Positions 16,801 to 27,117 are shown, counted from the first letter of the stretch. The stretch: 64,000 nucleotides of DNA from CAYNYF01 sp964401385 (GCA_964401385.1 CAYNYF010000004.1:16244-80243), one strand, 5' to 3'. Numbers and translations: made by a program. The notes: generated by a model from the sequence alone, not told the origin.

Positions 16801-17964
16801 ATGACCACTCTCGGCCTACGGGATCCGTCGCGGGCGGCGATGTTCGTCCTGCTGCTGGCGGCGGCGGGCTGCAGTCACACCACTCCGTACTATCGCCCCG
16901 ACGTGACTCCGCTGGCGAACGTGACGGCCGCGGACGCGGAGGTCCTCCACCGGGTCGTCCTCGTCGGCGACGCCGGCGACACCGAGGCGGACTCCTCGGT
17001 CTTCGCCAGCCTGGGGCGGTGGGCCGGGGAAATGCCGGAGCGGACCCTGATCATATTCCTCGGCGACAACATCTATCCGGCCGGGATGCCCGAGGAAGGA
17101 CACCCGGATCGAAAGGACGCCGAGCGGCGGCTGTCGCCTCAACTGGCGGCGATCAAGGAAAGCGGCGCCCGCGGGCTGTTCCTCTCCGGCAACCACGACT
17201 GGGGCAACGACCGCCCGGGCGGGCTGGAGGCCATCAGTCGGCAGGAGGCGTACGTCAACGCCGCCCTGGGCGGCGAGGGCAACTTCCTTCCCAGGGGCGG
17301 CTCCCCCGGCCCGGTGAAGCTGGACTTCAGCGGAGTGCGGATCATCGTTCTGAACACGGCATGGTGGCTGCACGAGGAGGGAGCGGCCGCGGCGTCCGAC
17401 CCGGCCGCGGAGAAGGACCTGATGGTGGAGGGCCTCCAGCGGCTCCTGGCCGGGGCCGACGGCCGGGACGTGCTCGTGGCGGCCCATCACCCCCTGGCCT
17501 CCCACGGGACGCAGGGCGGGTTCTATGACTGGAAGGACCACCTGTTTCCGAGCACCCATCTGGCCCGGGGGCTGTGGATCCCGACACCGATCCTGGGGTC
17601 GCTCTATCCTCTCTTGCGGAGCCTCGTGTACAACAAGCAGACCCTCGCCGGCAGGGAGTATAAGGAGATGACCAAGCGGCTGACGGCCGCCCTGTCGGCC
17701 AACCGCCCGCTGGTGTACGCGGCCGGGCACGACCACGGCTTGCAGGTTCTGGACGGCGGAGACGCGGCCGAATACATGCTGGTCAGCGCCCTGGGGCTGG
17801 ACGTGGGGGCCGCCCTGGGCCACGGCGACGACACGCTGTTCGCCCACCTGCATCCGGGCTTCATGGCCGTCGACTTCATGGCCGGCGGGAAGGTGCTGCT
17901 GCGCGTGATCGAGCCGGGCGACGACGGCGTCGTCTTCTCCAAGTGGATCAAGGGCGGCGAGTAG
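16801..17964 (+). CDS. Metallophosphoesterase lipoprotein
   Basis: Calcineurin-like phosphoesterase of 387 residues attached to a membrane by a lipobox (LLLAAAGC, Cys 24). The metal-binding series is complete: GDAGD near residue 57, GDNIYPAG near 90, GNHDW near 130, AHHP near 230 and GHDH near 315. The substrate cannot be told from sequence; the family contains purple-acid-phosphatase-like and nucleotide-cleaving enzymes. ATG 16801 follows AGGGGGTG. It stands alone, about 140 bases before the next gene. Confidence 0.88.
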   Translation: MTTLGLRDPSRAAMFVLLLAAAGCSHTTPYYRPDVTPLANVTAADAEVLHRVVLVGDAGDTEADSSVFASLGRWAGEMPERTLIIFLGDNIYPAGMPEEGHPDRKDAERRLSPQLAAIKESGARGLFLSGNHDWGNDRPGGLEAISRQEAYVNAALGGEGNFLPRGGSPGPVKLDFSGVRIIVLNTAWWLHEEGAAAASDPAAEKDLMVEGLQRLLAGADGRDVLVAAHHPLASHGTQGGFYDWKDHLFPSTHLARGLWIPTPILGSLYPLLRSLVYNKQTLAGREYKEMTKRLTAALSANRPLVYAAGHDHGLQVLDGGDAAEYMLVSALGLDVGAALGHGDDTLFAHLHPGFMAVDFMAGGKVLLRVIEPGDDGVVFSKWIKGGE

Positions 17965-18107
17965 GTCTATCGGAAGCGCACCTCCCGGAGGGATTCTGGT
18001 ATATTGGCCCCGCGCCCCGGCGGGCGTGGGCGCTGCGGCCGGCCGCTCGGCGGCGAGAGCCGGGAAGGCGTTGAAAGCACCATTGTCTCAGCGAAAGGAG
18101 TTCGAGC

Positions 18108-20420
18108 ATGCGTTTTGCGAGCGTGGTTTTGCTGACGGTCGTGACGGGGGCGGCTACCGGGTGCGCGGGGGTCGACCCGGCCGGGCTGCCTCGCCCGGAG
18201 GGCCTGCCTAACCTGCAAATGGCCGAGTGGAAGGGCCTGGACGGCGCCGATTGGGGCCCGCCCGCACGCGACGCCGGCCGGACGTACCGCCCGGCCAAGG
18301 CCGGCAGGGCCGCCAGAATCGTCGTGCCCGTCTGGTGGGGAAAGACCCCCCGGCCGCCGGAGGCAGCGGTCTACCTGCTGACGGTCAGCTACAAGGACAC
18401 CGCGACAAAGCCGGTGGTCTTCTCCTCCCACGCCGGCGTGGCCGGGTATTGGGGCCCGAGCGAGGTGCACCGCTTCGGCGGCCTCGGCGACGGCCAGTGG
18501 AAGACCGCCCAGGTGCCCATCTCCTGGGACCTGGTCATGCGCAAGAACGCCCCGGGCGATTTCACGGAGCTGTTCATCCGCGCCGACAAGGATCTGCCGG
18601 TCGAGTCGATCGCCTTCTCCCCGGCCGGCGAGGCGGCAGAGGCCGCGGCCGAAAGGTATTTCCGCGAGACGCGGGAGTGGGTCGCCCGCGTGCAGGCAGA
18701 GAAGCGCAAAGGCGCCGACCTGGGCGGCAAGCAGACGCCCGTCATCGCCCCGCCGGCGTCGGCGAAGGACCCGGCCGTGGTGTACACGCGGACGTACACT
18801 TCCACGCTGATGCCGAACTCGGCCCCGCAGGCCGGCGAGTCGTTCCGGTCGCTGAAGCTGCGGATGGCCCGTAACGAATACGAGACGGCCGCGTTCGGCG
18901 TCTACGCCAACGGCAAGGACCTGAAGGGAGTCAATTTCACCGTCGGCGAGCTGACCGGCCCGGCCGGAAAGCTCGCCTGCGAGATCGACTGCCGCACGGC
19001 CGAGTACGCCGCCGTCGTCAGGAGCTCGCGGGCACGGCAGAAGTCGTATCGCATGTTCCCGCAGCGGATGTGGCCGGCGTATCCGGTGGACATACCCGCC
19101 GGCAGGTCGCACTGGTTCTGGGTGACTCTCAAGACGCTGGGCCAGGCCAGCAAGCCCGGCCGCTACGCCGGGCAGGTTCGCATCACCGCCACCGCCGCCG
19201 ACGGGTCCGTCAAATGCGAGATGCCCATCCAGGTGGAGGTGGTGCCCGTGACGCTGCTGACCATGCAGCAGGCCGGACTGGACCACGGCTCCTGCACGGG
19301 CGGACTGTGCACTCTCCAGGAACTCAAGACGCTCTTTGAGTTCAACCACACCGGCATGCACATCTGGTTCGGCGGGGCCCAGCCGCAGATGACCGTCCGC
19401 AAGGGCAGGCTCATGCAGGACTGGTACTACCTGGACGACTGGATGGCCTACGCCGTCAACAAGCTGGGAATGACGCACATCTTCTGGTTTCTCGGCGGCG
19501 ACCCGCTGGGCTTTCCCGACACGCTCAACCTCGAGCGCGACCTCTACCGTGCCCGGGAAGGCGACCGCAACGCCCTCCGCCGGGCCTTCCTGGACAAGAC
19601 CAACGCCAACCCGCACAAGGTCATTCCCGAGCTGCGCGAGCTGTACGTGGAGTGGGTCCGCCAGGCGGCCGAGCACGCCGCCGCCGGCGCCTGGCCGAAG
19701 AAGATCATCGTCCACCCCTTCGACGAGCCGAACAAGTGGGCCGGCCGGGGGAAGTGGGACAACCCGTTCCACGAGGTCATCGGCGCCGGCCCGTGGATCA
19801 AGCCGCACTTCCGCGACACCTGCCAGTTGATCCGCAAGGGCGCCGCCGGCCACGACAACATCCTCATCGGTGCCGACGTGTACAGCCCGTCGGCGGGGCT
19901 GGTGTTCCTCAGCGACATCGACGTCTTCTGCACGAACGCGATCCACGCCGACCAGAAGATGGGCGACACCGTCCGCACGGCCGGCAAGCAGTTCTGGCAG
20001 TACGGCGGCTGCAACGACCAGGCCTCGGCGTATGACGTGCGGCTGCGCTTCGGCTTTTACTTCGGCGCCTACGACAGCCGCGGCTCGCTGACGTGGGCGT
20101 ACAACACGCTGCCGCGGTTCGACACCAGCGAAGGCGGCGGCTGGGGCTTCGGCTGGTACACCCCATTCGGCACCGTGCAGACGCCCTTCATGATCGGCCT
20201 GCGCGAGGCCTACGACGACCGCCGCTGGGTCGAGACGTACAGGAAGCTCCCCGGCGCCAAGGACTCCGCTGCCGAGGCGCTGCTGGCCGAGATCGGCCGG
20301 CAGGCCATCGCCCAGCGCCACGACCGCTCGGCCGCGAAGGACTTCACCGAGCGAATGCAGCGGCTGGAGAACCTCGACCGCTGGCGTGATCAGATCATCG
20401 ACGTGATGGTGAAGGACTAG
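18108..20420 (+). CDS. DUF4091/GH123-like lipoprotein
   Basis: Large exported protein of 770 residues with a lipoprotein-type N-terminus (Cys 19 in GAATGC). Two N-terminal beta-rich regions are followed from about residue 380 by a TIM-barrel-like part containing HPFDEP (Asp539-Glu540), an acidic pair placed like the catalytic Asp-Glu of GH123 and DUF4091 enzymes, and then aromatic-rich WQYGGCNDQ and GSLTWAYNT segments. It may act on a glycan, but no substrate can be assigned. ATG 18108 follows AAAGGAG with eight bases between. The next gene is a distant relative. Confidence 0.7.
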   Translation: MRFASVVLLTVVTGAATGCAGVDPAGLPRPEGLPNLQMAEWKGLDGADWGPPARDAGRTYRPAKAGRAARIVVPVWWGKTPRPPEAAVYLLTVSYKDTATKPVVFSSHAGVAGYWGPSEVHRFGGLGDGQWKTAQVPISWDLVMRKNAPGDFTELFIRADKDLPVESIAFSPAGEAAEAAAERYFRETREWVARVQAEKRKGADLGGKQTPVIAPPASAKDPAVVYTRTYTSTLMPNSAPQAGESFRSLKLRMARNEYETAAFGVYANGKDLKGVNFTVGELTGPAGKLACEIDCRTAEYAAVVRSSRARQKSYRMFPQRMWPAYPVDIPAGRSHWFWVTLKTLGQASKPGRYAGQVRITATAADGSVKCEMPIQVEVVPVTLLTMQQAGLDHGSCTGGLCTLQELKTLFEFNHTGMHIWFGGAQPQMTVRKGRLMQDWYYLDDWMAYAVNKLGMTHIFWFLGGDPLGFPDTLNLERDLYRAREGDRNALRRAFLDKTNANPHKVIPELRELYVEWVRQAAEHAAAGAWPKKIIVHPFDEPNKWAGRGKWDNPFHEVIGAGPWIKPHFRDTCQLIRKGAAGHDNILIGADVYSPSAGLVFLSDIDVFCTNAIHADQKMGDTVRTAGKQFWQYGGCNDQASAYDVRLRFGFYFGAYDSRGSLTWAYNTLPRFDTSEGGGWGFGWYTPFGTVQTPFMIGLREAYDDRRWVETYRKLPGAKDSAAEALLAEIGRQAIAQRHDRSAAKDFTERMQRLENLDRWRDQIIDVMVKD

Positions 20421-20481
20421 ACCGGTCACAGGAACGTTTACGCGGTGTGACGAGGCTAGGTTGCGTCTGCGCGGGCGGCGA

Positions 20482-20520
20482 GGAGTCCACGAATTACACG
20501 AATTGCGGCGAATTTCGCGA
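20482..20520. repeat. Dispersed repeat, GTCCACGAATTACACG type, copy 2
   Basis: AGTCCACGAATTACACGAAT followed by a degenerate AATTTCGCGAATT unit. Same family as 16364-16412 and 41284-41310. Confidence 0.75.
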
Positions 20521-20570
20521 ATTGCCTCTTTTTCTTGAGCTGGCTTTGTCTAGTTCCCGGCTGTCCCGGC

Positions 20571-20611
20571 GCGCCGCCCGCCTGCAAGCTGGTGGGCAGG
20601 GGATCGGGCAG
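20571..20611. repeat. Dispersed hairpin repeat, copy 2
   Basis: Second copy of the 41-base element at 16510-16550. It ends only about 20 bases before the start codon at 20633, so it lies in the 5' leader of that gene and could affect its translation. Confidence 0.75.
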
Positions 20612-20632
20612 GTGGGAAGGGAGCGGGCGATC

Positions 20633-23470
20633 GTGAAACGTCTCCGAGAGGTGGCGGTGGTGCTGCTGGGGGCGGTGGCCCTGGCCGGCAGCGCGGCCGC
20701 GGGCGAGCGGGCGCTGCGCCTGTGCGATTTCGAGACGGGCGAAGACGTGAAGGCGTGGGACTTCGTCGCCGGCACGCCGCGGCTGGTCGGCGAGGGCGTC
20801 GTCCACGGGCGGAAGGCGCTGGAGATCAGCTTCGACCCGAAGGGGCGGTACAGCCCCGCCTATATCACCTGGCGGCGGCCGCGGCGCGACTGGTCCGGCT
20901 TCGACGCCCTGGTCCTGGACGTGCTCAACCCCAACGCCGGGCCCATCCGGGGCTACGTCCTCATCGCCGACCAGGCCTGGGCCGACAAGGGCCGCACGTA
21001 CTGGAACCGCCACAACGCCTCGGTCACCTTCGCCCCCGGGCGGACGCGCTGGGTGATCTCCGTCGGCGGCCTGTTCCGCGGCGAGGCGGGCAGCCGCAAC
21101 AACGACATCAAGCGCGACATCGACCCCGACAGCATCGTCCGCGTGGATTTCGGCTTCGGCAACAAGGGCTCGGCCGGGCGCGTGGTGATCGACGACCTGC
21201 GGCTGGTCAAGGTCGACCGGCCCGCGGGCGTGTGGGCGTTCGACTTCGGCCCGCCCAGCCAGTCGGTCATGCTCGGTTGGACGGGCATCTCCCACAAGAC
21301 CGCCTACACCAAGGCCCGCGGCTTCGGCTGGGGCCCGCGCGGGGGCGCGCCCTGGGACGGCGCCGCCCGGGACACGACCTTCGGGGCGGCGCTGCTGCGC
21401 GACTTCTGCGAGGCCGGCGGCTATCGCTTCCGCATCGACCTGCCGGCGGGGCGGCATCGCGTGACCGTATTCTACGAAAACTCCGGCTACTGGGGCGGCG
21501 AGCAGGCCATGCACGCCAAGCGGCGGATCCTGGCCGGCGACCGGGAAGTCTGGTCCGAGACGCGAGCCGACGGGGCCGCCCACGCCCTGTACCGCTTCGA
21601 GGACATCGAGCCGGTCGGCGTGGACATATGGGACACCTACATGAAGGGCGAGCTGGCCCGACCCGTCGTTTTCGAGGCCGAGGCCGGCCGCGACGGGCTG
21701 ACCCTCGCCTTCGCCGCCGACCGCCCCTGGGGCAGCAAGCTGGCCGCCCTGGCGATTCACCGCAGCGGCGATAAGAAGGCGGCGGCGTGGCTGGCCGGCC
21801 AGCTTGAGGCGCTGGCGGCGGAGTTCCGCGGCAAGGCGGTCTGCCTGGACGCACCCGCGGCCGCGTTCCGCCCGGCGGCGGCGTGGCAGGGGCGTGCCGT
21901 TCTCGCCTGGCCGGTTGGCGTCGCCCACGACGTACGGCCGAACTCCCTGCCGCCGGCGGGCGCCCCCGGCCCGCAGGAACTGGCCCTTTCGCGCCTGGGT
22001 GTGCGCGGCGAGATGGAGGCGTTCTGCGTGGCCGTCCGGCCGATGCAGCCGCTGGGCCGCTGCCGCGTCGCCTTTCGATGGCTGGCCGGCCCGGGCAAGC
22101 TGCCCGCCGAGGTGCGGGCGGTGTGGTACAACACCTCCCGCGGCTTCGGCTCCATCGCCTACCGCGTCATGCCGCACACGTTGCGAGAGGTTTCCAGCCT
22201 GGACCTGCCCAAGGACCTGAGCCGCGAGCTGATCGTCAAGGTCCGCGTGCCGCACGACGCCGCGCCCGGGGAGTACCGCGGCGAGCTGACCATCGGCGGG
22301 CGCCAGCCGGTCTGGCTGCGGGTGCCGGTGCGCCTGAAAGTCGCCGCCGTCACGCTCGATCGCGATACGCCATTCCGCATGGGCTTCTACGGGCTGATGC
22401 CGCCGCGGATGATCCCGCAGCAGCGTCGGTGGGGGGTTCTGGACGAGACCCTCGGGATGCTCCGGGAATACGGCATGAACATGGTGGCCGGCGGCCCGAG
22501 CTGGCGGCTGAGCGGCTGGAAGGACGGCCGGCCGGAGATCGACTTCGGCGAGTGCGACCGCTTCTTCGCCTTATTGCGCAAGCACGGCTTCACCGGCCCG
22601 ATCAACGGCTACGGGGGATTGCGCTTCGGCGGCCTGCACGACCGCTACCAGAAGGGCCGCTCCGGGGAGAAGGCCGAGCGCGACAGCGGCCTTCCCTACG
22701 CCGAGGCGCTGCTGCGGGCCTGGCGGGCGGTGGACGCCCACGCCGGCGCCAACAACTGGCCGACCATCTGGTACGCCATGTGCGACGAGACCCGCGTCCG
22801 CGAGGTCGCCGAGCGCGAGCTGGAGTTCATGAAGATGATGGCCGCCGTCAGCGCGGCTTTCCCGAAGACCCTCCGCACCAGCGGCAGCTACAGCGTCGAC
22901 TTCGGCAGCCGCCCGGCCGACCCCGGCAACATGCTATACTGGCACCAGCGCTTCTTCGAGGCCCTCGACGTCAGTTGCCTCAACCGCCACGACGCCGGCG
23001 TCCTGGCGGAGGCCCGCCGCCTGGGCAAGGAAGTGCAGATCTACAACCAGGGCCGCAGCCGCTACTCCTTCGGCCTGTATCAGTGGAGCGAGTTCCGCAA
23101 GGGCATCACCGCCCGCACCCAGTGGCACCTCAACATCCTGCACGGCTATCAGTTCTTCGATCTGGACGGGCGCGAGCCCGACACCGCCATGATCTGCTAC
23201 GGCCGGCGGGGCCTGTACCCGACGATCCACTTCGAGCGCTGCCGCGAAGGGGCGGAGGACTTCTACCTGTACAACACCCTCTGGAAGCGCATCCAGCGGC
23301 AGCGCCGGCAGGGCCGGGAAGGGCAATCCCTGGACGCGGCCGAGAAGCTCCTGGAAGACGCGGCCGCCAAGGTGAAGCTCAATCAGCGGCGCGGGCCGGC
23401 CGGCTTCGACCCCGACAGATTCAAGGCCCAGGTCGTCTCGGCCATCGAGCAGTTGAGCGGCGACGAGTGA
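20633..23470 (+). CDS. Exported DUF4091/GH123-like protein
   Basis: Secreted protein of 945 residues. GTG 20633 gives a clean signal peptide (MKRLREVAVVLLGAVALAGSAAAG) after AGGGAG; the open frame upstream runs through repeats. An N-terminal sugar-binding-like beta domain (LRLCDFETGEDVKAWDF) and a second beta region precede a C-terminal TIM-barrel part of the DUF4091/GH123 type: CDETR (Asp718-Glu719), LDVSCLNRHDAG, and WHLNILHGYQFFDLDGR with ICYGRRGLYPTIHFERCREG. Family GH123 includes beta-N-acetylgalactosaminidases; activity here is inference. It follows the related gene at 18108 by about 210 bases. Confidence 0.72.
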   Translation: MKRLREVAVVLLGAVALAGSAAAGERALRLCDFETGEDVKAWDFVAGTPRLVGEGVVHGRKALEISFDPKGRYSPAYITWRRPRRDWSGFDALVLDVLNPNAGPIRGYVLIADQAWADKGRTYWNRHNASVTFAPGRTRWVISVGGLFRGEAGSRNNDIKRDIDPDSIVRVDFGFGNKGSAGRVVIDDLRLVKVDRPAGVWAFDFGPPSQSVMLGWTGISHKTAYTKARGFGWGPRGGAPWDGAARDTTFGAALLRDFCEAGGYRFRIDLPAGRHRVTVFYENSGYWGGEQAMHAKRRILAGDREVWSETRADGAAHALYRFEDIEPVGVDIWDTYMKGELARPVVFEAEAGRDGLTLAFAADRPWGSKLAALAIHRSGDKKAAAWLAGQLEALAAEFRGKAVCLDAPAAAFRPAAAWQGRAVLAWPVGVAHDVRPNSLPPAGAPGPQELALSRLGVRGEMEAFCVAVRPMQPLGRCRVAFRWLAGPGKLPAEVRAVWYNTSRGFGSIAYRVMPHTLREVSSLDLPKDLSRELIVKVRVPHDAAPGEYRGELTIGGRQPVWLRVPVRLKVAAVTLDRDTPFRMGFYGLMPPRMIPQQRRWGVLDETLGMLREYGMNMVAGGPSWRLSGWKDGRPEIDFGECDRFFALLRKHGFTGPINGYGGLRFGGLHDRYQKGRSGEKAERDSGLPYAEALLRAWRAVDAHAGANNWPTIWYAMCDETRVREVAERELEFMKMMAAVSAAFPKTLRTSGSYSVDFGSRPADPGNMLYWHQRFFEALDVSCLNRHDAGVLAEARRLGKEVQIYNQGRSRYSFGLYQWSEFRKGITARTQWHLNILHGYQFFDLDGREPDTAMICYGRRGLYPTIHFERCREGAEDFYLYNTLWKRIQRQRRQGREGQSLDAAEKLLEDAAAKVKLNQRRGPAGFDPDRFKAQVVSAIEQLSGDE

Positions 23471-23634
23471 CCCGCCCCGAGCGCGCGCGGAGCCGGCGGA
23501 ATCTCAAACGGCAAGCCCCGCCGGGGCTCGTTGGCGATACAATGCCCCGGGGGGCCCGCCTGACAACTGTGGGGCAGGCGGGCCGACGGGTCGGCGAGAG
23601 CGTGTTGCGGGGGTGAGAACCCGCCAGAGGTGAG

Positions 23635-23755
23635 ATGATGGCAGCGGATCGTCTGAAAATGCACGCACACCCGACGATGCGGCAGCCGACGATGCTGCTG
23701 GGGTTTTCCGGGTGGATGGACGGCGGCGAGGTCTCGACCGGCACCGTCGAGACCC
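23635..23755 (+). CDS. PAC2 family protein, N-terminal fragment cut by the sequence gap
   Basis: Forty codons before the N run. The segment LLGFSGWMDGGEVSTGTVET matches the conserved start of PAC2 (proteasome assembly chaperone, formerly DUF75) proteins of bacteria and archaea, usually 250-300 residues long. The start is ATG 23635 or 23638 after AGAGGTGAG. The rest of the gene is missing, so at least several hundred bases must be absent from the assembly here. Function of bacterial members is unknown. Confidence 0.7.
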
Positions 23756-23855
23756 NNNNNNNNNNNNNNNNNNNNNNNNNNNNNNNNNNNNNNNNNNNNN
23801 NNNNNNNNNNNNNNNNNNNNNNNNNNNNNNNNNNNNNNNNNNNNNNNNNNNNNNN
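23756..23855. other. Assembly gap of 100 N
   Basis: Exactly 100 unknown bases, a conventional placeholder. A plus-strand PAC2 gene enters it from the left and a minus-strand DUF6259-like gene from the right; both lose their 3' ends. The real distance is therefore unknown and probably larger than 100 bases. Confidence 0.98.
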
Positions 23856-26115
23856 CCACCTGCTTGAGCTTGGCCGCGGTCGTGTCTGCCTCGTGCTTGC
23901 CGTTGACGTACACGCGCAGGCGCGTCCGGCCGGCGGGGCGCTGGCCTCCGGCGGCGAATCCGTAGGGGAACTGGGCGTCCTGGGCGGTGAAATTGACGAA
24001 CACGAACGCCCGCCGGCCGTCGGGAATCTCCCAGGCGCTGCCGGATACGGGCGGGTGAGGGACCTCCACCGATACCATCTGCTTGCCGTCCCAGCGTTTG
24101 AACTCCCAGATCTGATCCGGCAGCGGCACCGGCTCGACCCGCAACATCTCGCCGAAGCTCAGGTACGGCAGCGCCGGACCGCTGTGCATGGCCGTGACCG
24201 CCGCCAGCAGCTTGAGCTGGCTGGGGTCGAGCTTCCCCGGCCGCGGCAGCAGGTTGTCCTTGCCGCGGGTGCCCAGCAGTTGCCACCACGCCATGTTGGT
24301 GGATGGGGCCACCCCGGCCAGGAAATATCGGCCGGTCTGGAGGATCATGTAGGGATCGGGCCGGCAACTGTGCTGGACGTCGATGCACAGGGCCCTGGCC
24401 AGCGGGTGATAGACGAAGGCGAAGGCCGGCACCACATGGCTGCCGCGGCCCGCCGCCGGCCACTTGGTGACGTGACCGGCCCGGGAGACGTACGAGTCCA
24501 GCTCCGGCAACAGCAACTCCTGGGGGTCTTCCAGCGACGTGGCGAACTGGGGATCGACGGCCCGGCCGGCCTTGCGCGTCTCGGCAATGATGCGGCCGAT
24601 GGCCTTGATGGTCCAGGCGCCGGGACCGGGCGGATGCCCGTGGTCGCCGCTGTAACAGTCCGGGCAGCTCCCCCCGTTCATCTGGTCGAATTCGAATAGG
24701 GCGAAGCCCGCCCCGGCCAGCTTGCGGGCGGTCTTGACAAAATGTTCCCGCGTGAAGGAATGGGCCGGGCACATGAACGCGCACGTCCCGTCCCAGTCGG
24801 CGACGGGCTTTCGAATCAAGGCCTTGCCGTCGCGCCCGACCACACAGATTTCTCTGGCCCGCTGGTCGAACTGCCTGGTCAGGTCGAACCCGATCACGTG
24901 GTAGGACCGGCCGGGCTTGGCCTCGCGCCGGATCATCCACTTCAGCCCCGCGACCATGGCCATGCCGCGGCCCGGCTCGGGCCGGACCGAGTCGAACATG
25001 GCCTTGACCGCCCGGTCCGACGGATACATCGGAAAGTAGAACGGCGAGCAGTACGACCCGTGGCGTTCCCAGCCGCGGACGTCCAGCATGATCCCGGCCG
25101 CCCCGGTCGCCTGTCTCCAGCTCCGCACCACCTGCGGCCACTTCTCGATGGGCACCACGTGCGGGCCGCTGCCCAGCGGGCGGAAGCTGCCGCCCAGCGT
25201 GAGCAGGCCTTGGCGGAGCCACTTCGGCGGAGCGGCCTGGCCGGTCTTGGGCCTGGCCCACCACTGTTGCCGGGCCCACTTGCGGTACGTCGCCGCGGCC
25301 GACATCCAGTCGCCCCCGCAGGCCAGCAGGGCGACCGGCGAACTGCGGAAGCCCCGCCCCGGCACGAAAGGTCGCCTGTGCGTCAGGCCGAACTGGATGC
25401 GGTCCCTGGGCCGGCTGAATATGCCGACGAAGTCCTTGGGCCGGCCGCCCGTGTCCCGCACCTGGAGGGACAGCCCGCCCCGATCATCGTAGTACGCCAT
25501 GAACTGCATCGAGGCGTTGCCGGGGTAGGTCCGCAGGTTCCACGGGTGCCGCAGCAGCCCCTCGCGGCCGGAGACGTACCCGTCGCCGCCCGGCATGAAT
25601 AGCTTGACCGTCCGGGCGCTGTCGCCCAGCCTGCCGCGCAGCAGCAAGCGCGGGAAGCGGACTTCCTCCAGGATCTTTCCCGAGCCATTGTCCACTTCGA
25701 TGGCGGCGATCAGGCCCTGGGCGCGGGCGGCGAACGAGACCTTCACACTGACTGCCTGTGGGCATTTGTATGTAACGATCAGCTCTTTGCCGCTCTCGCC
25801 TTCGGCCAAAGTCATCGCACTGGCGTCGTCGCTGCTGAGCGATGCGGAGATCGACCTGTCCGGATCGGTGAGCTTGAAAAAGAACATGGGCTGGGCGGCG
25901 GCGGCGGCGAACTCGCGCCCCGTGACCTGCAATGAGAGCAGCCGGCCGCTAACCCGGTCGACCGAGAGGGAAATGCCGCCTCCGCTCACCTTCGCCGGCC
26001 CAACCTCGGCGCCCCAGGCGGCCGGGGCCAAGCCGGCCGCTAGAATCGCCGCCAACAGCACCGCCCGCCAGAGGGCCGCCCTCGCGCTCGTCGCCGTTGC
26101 TGACTCCCTGTTCAT
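23856..26115 (-). CDS. DUF6259-like exported TIM-barrel protein (3' end lost in gap)
   Basis: Exported protein, 753 residues visible. Signal peptide at the start (WRAVLLAAILAAGLAPAAWG), a galactose-mutarotase-like beta domain (VSGRLLSLQVTGREF and EVRFPRLLLRGRLGD), then a TIM-barrel-like part with GIMLDVRGWERHG, FPMYPSDRAVKAMFD, GFALFEFDQMNGGSCPDCY and a terminal beta domain. This order is seen in DUF6259 proteins, relatives of glycoside hydrolases. FEFDQMNG could carry a catalytic Asp. ATG at 26115 follows GGGAG. Reading through the gap is not justified; the codons left of the gap in this frame do not look coding. Confidence 0.72.
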
Positions 26116-26391
26116 AAGAATGCTCCCGGATTGATGCGACACTCTCGCTCGCCCGCCTCGTGCTGAGCAGGCCGGGCTCCGCCGCCTGCCGGAGATGATA
26201 TCGCATCGCCCCGGGCATCTCAGAAATTTTCGCGGAGTCCACGCCTCCAAGCGCCGGCGGGGCCGCGGCCAAATCTGTTTGCAGAAACGTCCCGCGCCCG
26301 GCAATATGCCCTCCGGCCGCCCGCCAGCGGCGCGGGCTATCGGAAAGACCAAGATGCCGATGCGGTTGTCACTGTCGCGGAGGAAGCTGAC

Positions 26392-27117
26392 ATGATCATC
26401 GACGCCCACGTGCACGCCGGCCACTCCGACGCGCTGGCCCACTCCTGGGACAGCTTTGAGGATATCGACATCTCGCTGCGGCGAATGGACCGGGCGGGCA
26501 TCGACCAGGCGGTGGTGCTGCCCATCGGCAATACGGGCATGCGGCAGCGCAATCGCGAGCTGGCCGAGATTGTCCGGGCCCATCCGGAAAGGCTGCACGG
26601 GTTTGCCAAGGTCAGTCAGGCCGAGGACGCCGGGCGGGTGCGGCCGATGCTGGAGGAGGCCTTCGGCGACCTGGGCCTGCTCGGGCTGAAGCTGCACGGC
26701 CACCCCAACCGCGAGATCATGGAGGCCGTGGATCGCTACCGCCGCCCGCTGCTGGTCGACGTGGCCGGCGAGGTCTACGGCCTGCGGTACGTGGCCGAGG
26801 GGTACCCGCGGGTGCCGATCATCGTCGCCCACATGGGAAAGTTCTGCTGCATCGACACCGACGTCCGGGTGATGACGATGTGGCTTGCCAAGCGCTACGC
26901 CAACGTTTACTTCGACACCTCCACGGTCATGGACCACGAGGCGCTGGAGATGGCCGTGGCCGAGGGGCTCTGTCACAAGATGATCTTCGGCTCCGACTCA
27001 CCCGGCGTCCACTGCGGCGTCGAACTGGCGCGGATTCAACAATTGGACCTCACCGGCCAGCAGCGCGACCTGGTGCTCCGGGCCAACATCGCCGGCCTCA
27101 TCGGGATCGGGCAGTGA
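26392..27117 (+). CDS. Amidohydrolase family protein (Amidohydro_2)
   Basis: Metal-dependent TIM-barrel hydrolase or decarboxylase of 241 residues. Metal ligands are visible: D4-x-H6-x-H8 at the N-terminus (DAHVHAG), KLHG near residue 100, His147 in VAHMGK and Asp202 in FGSDSP. Substrates of this family range from lactones to aromatic acids and cannot be told here. ATG 26392 follows GGAGGAAG. It is divergent from the DUF6259-like gene. The last 31 codons are repeated at 29214-29309. Confidence 0.85.
   Translation: MIIDAHVHAGHSDALAHSWDSFEDIDISLRRMDRAGIDQAVVLPIGNTGMRQRNRELAEIVRAHPERLHGFAKVSQAEDAGRVRPMLEEAFGDLGLLGLKLHGHPNREIMEAVDRYRRPLLVDVAGEVYGLRYVAEGYPRVPIIVAHMGKFCCIDTDVRVMTMWLAKRYANVYFDTSTVMDHEALEMAVAEGLCHKMIFGSDSPGVHCGVELARIQQLDLTGQQRDLVLRANIAGLIGIGQ

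Noticed and set aside
17967..20429. Long minus-strand ORF of 820 codons opposite the DUF4091-like gene
   Set aside because: Composition dominated by His, Arg and Pro as in antisense shadows; no family pattern.
20456..22255. Minus-strand ORF opposite the GH123-like gene
   Set aside because: Shadow of a GC-rich coding region without any motif.
23383..26976. Single minus-strand ORF of almost 1200 codons across the N run
   Set aside because: Unknown bases cannot be translated; the part left of the gap reads as PAC2 on the other strand and the part right of 26115 precedes a signal peptide start.
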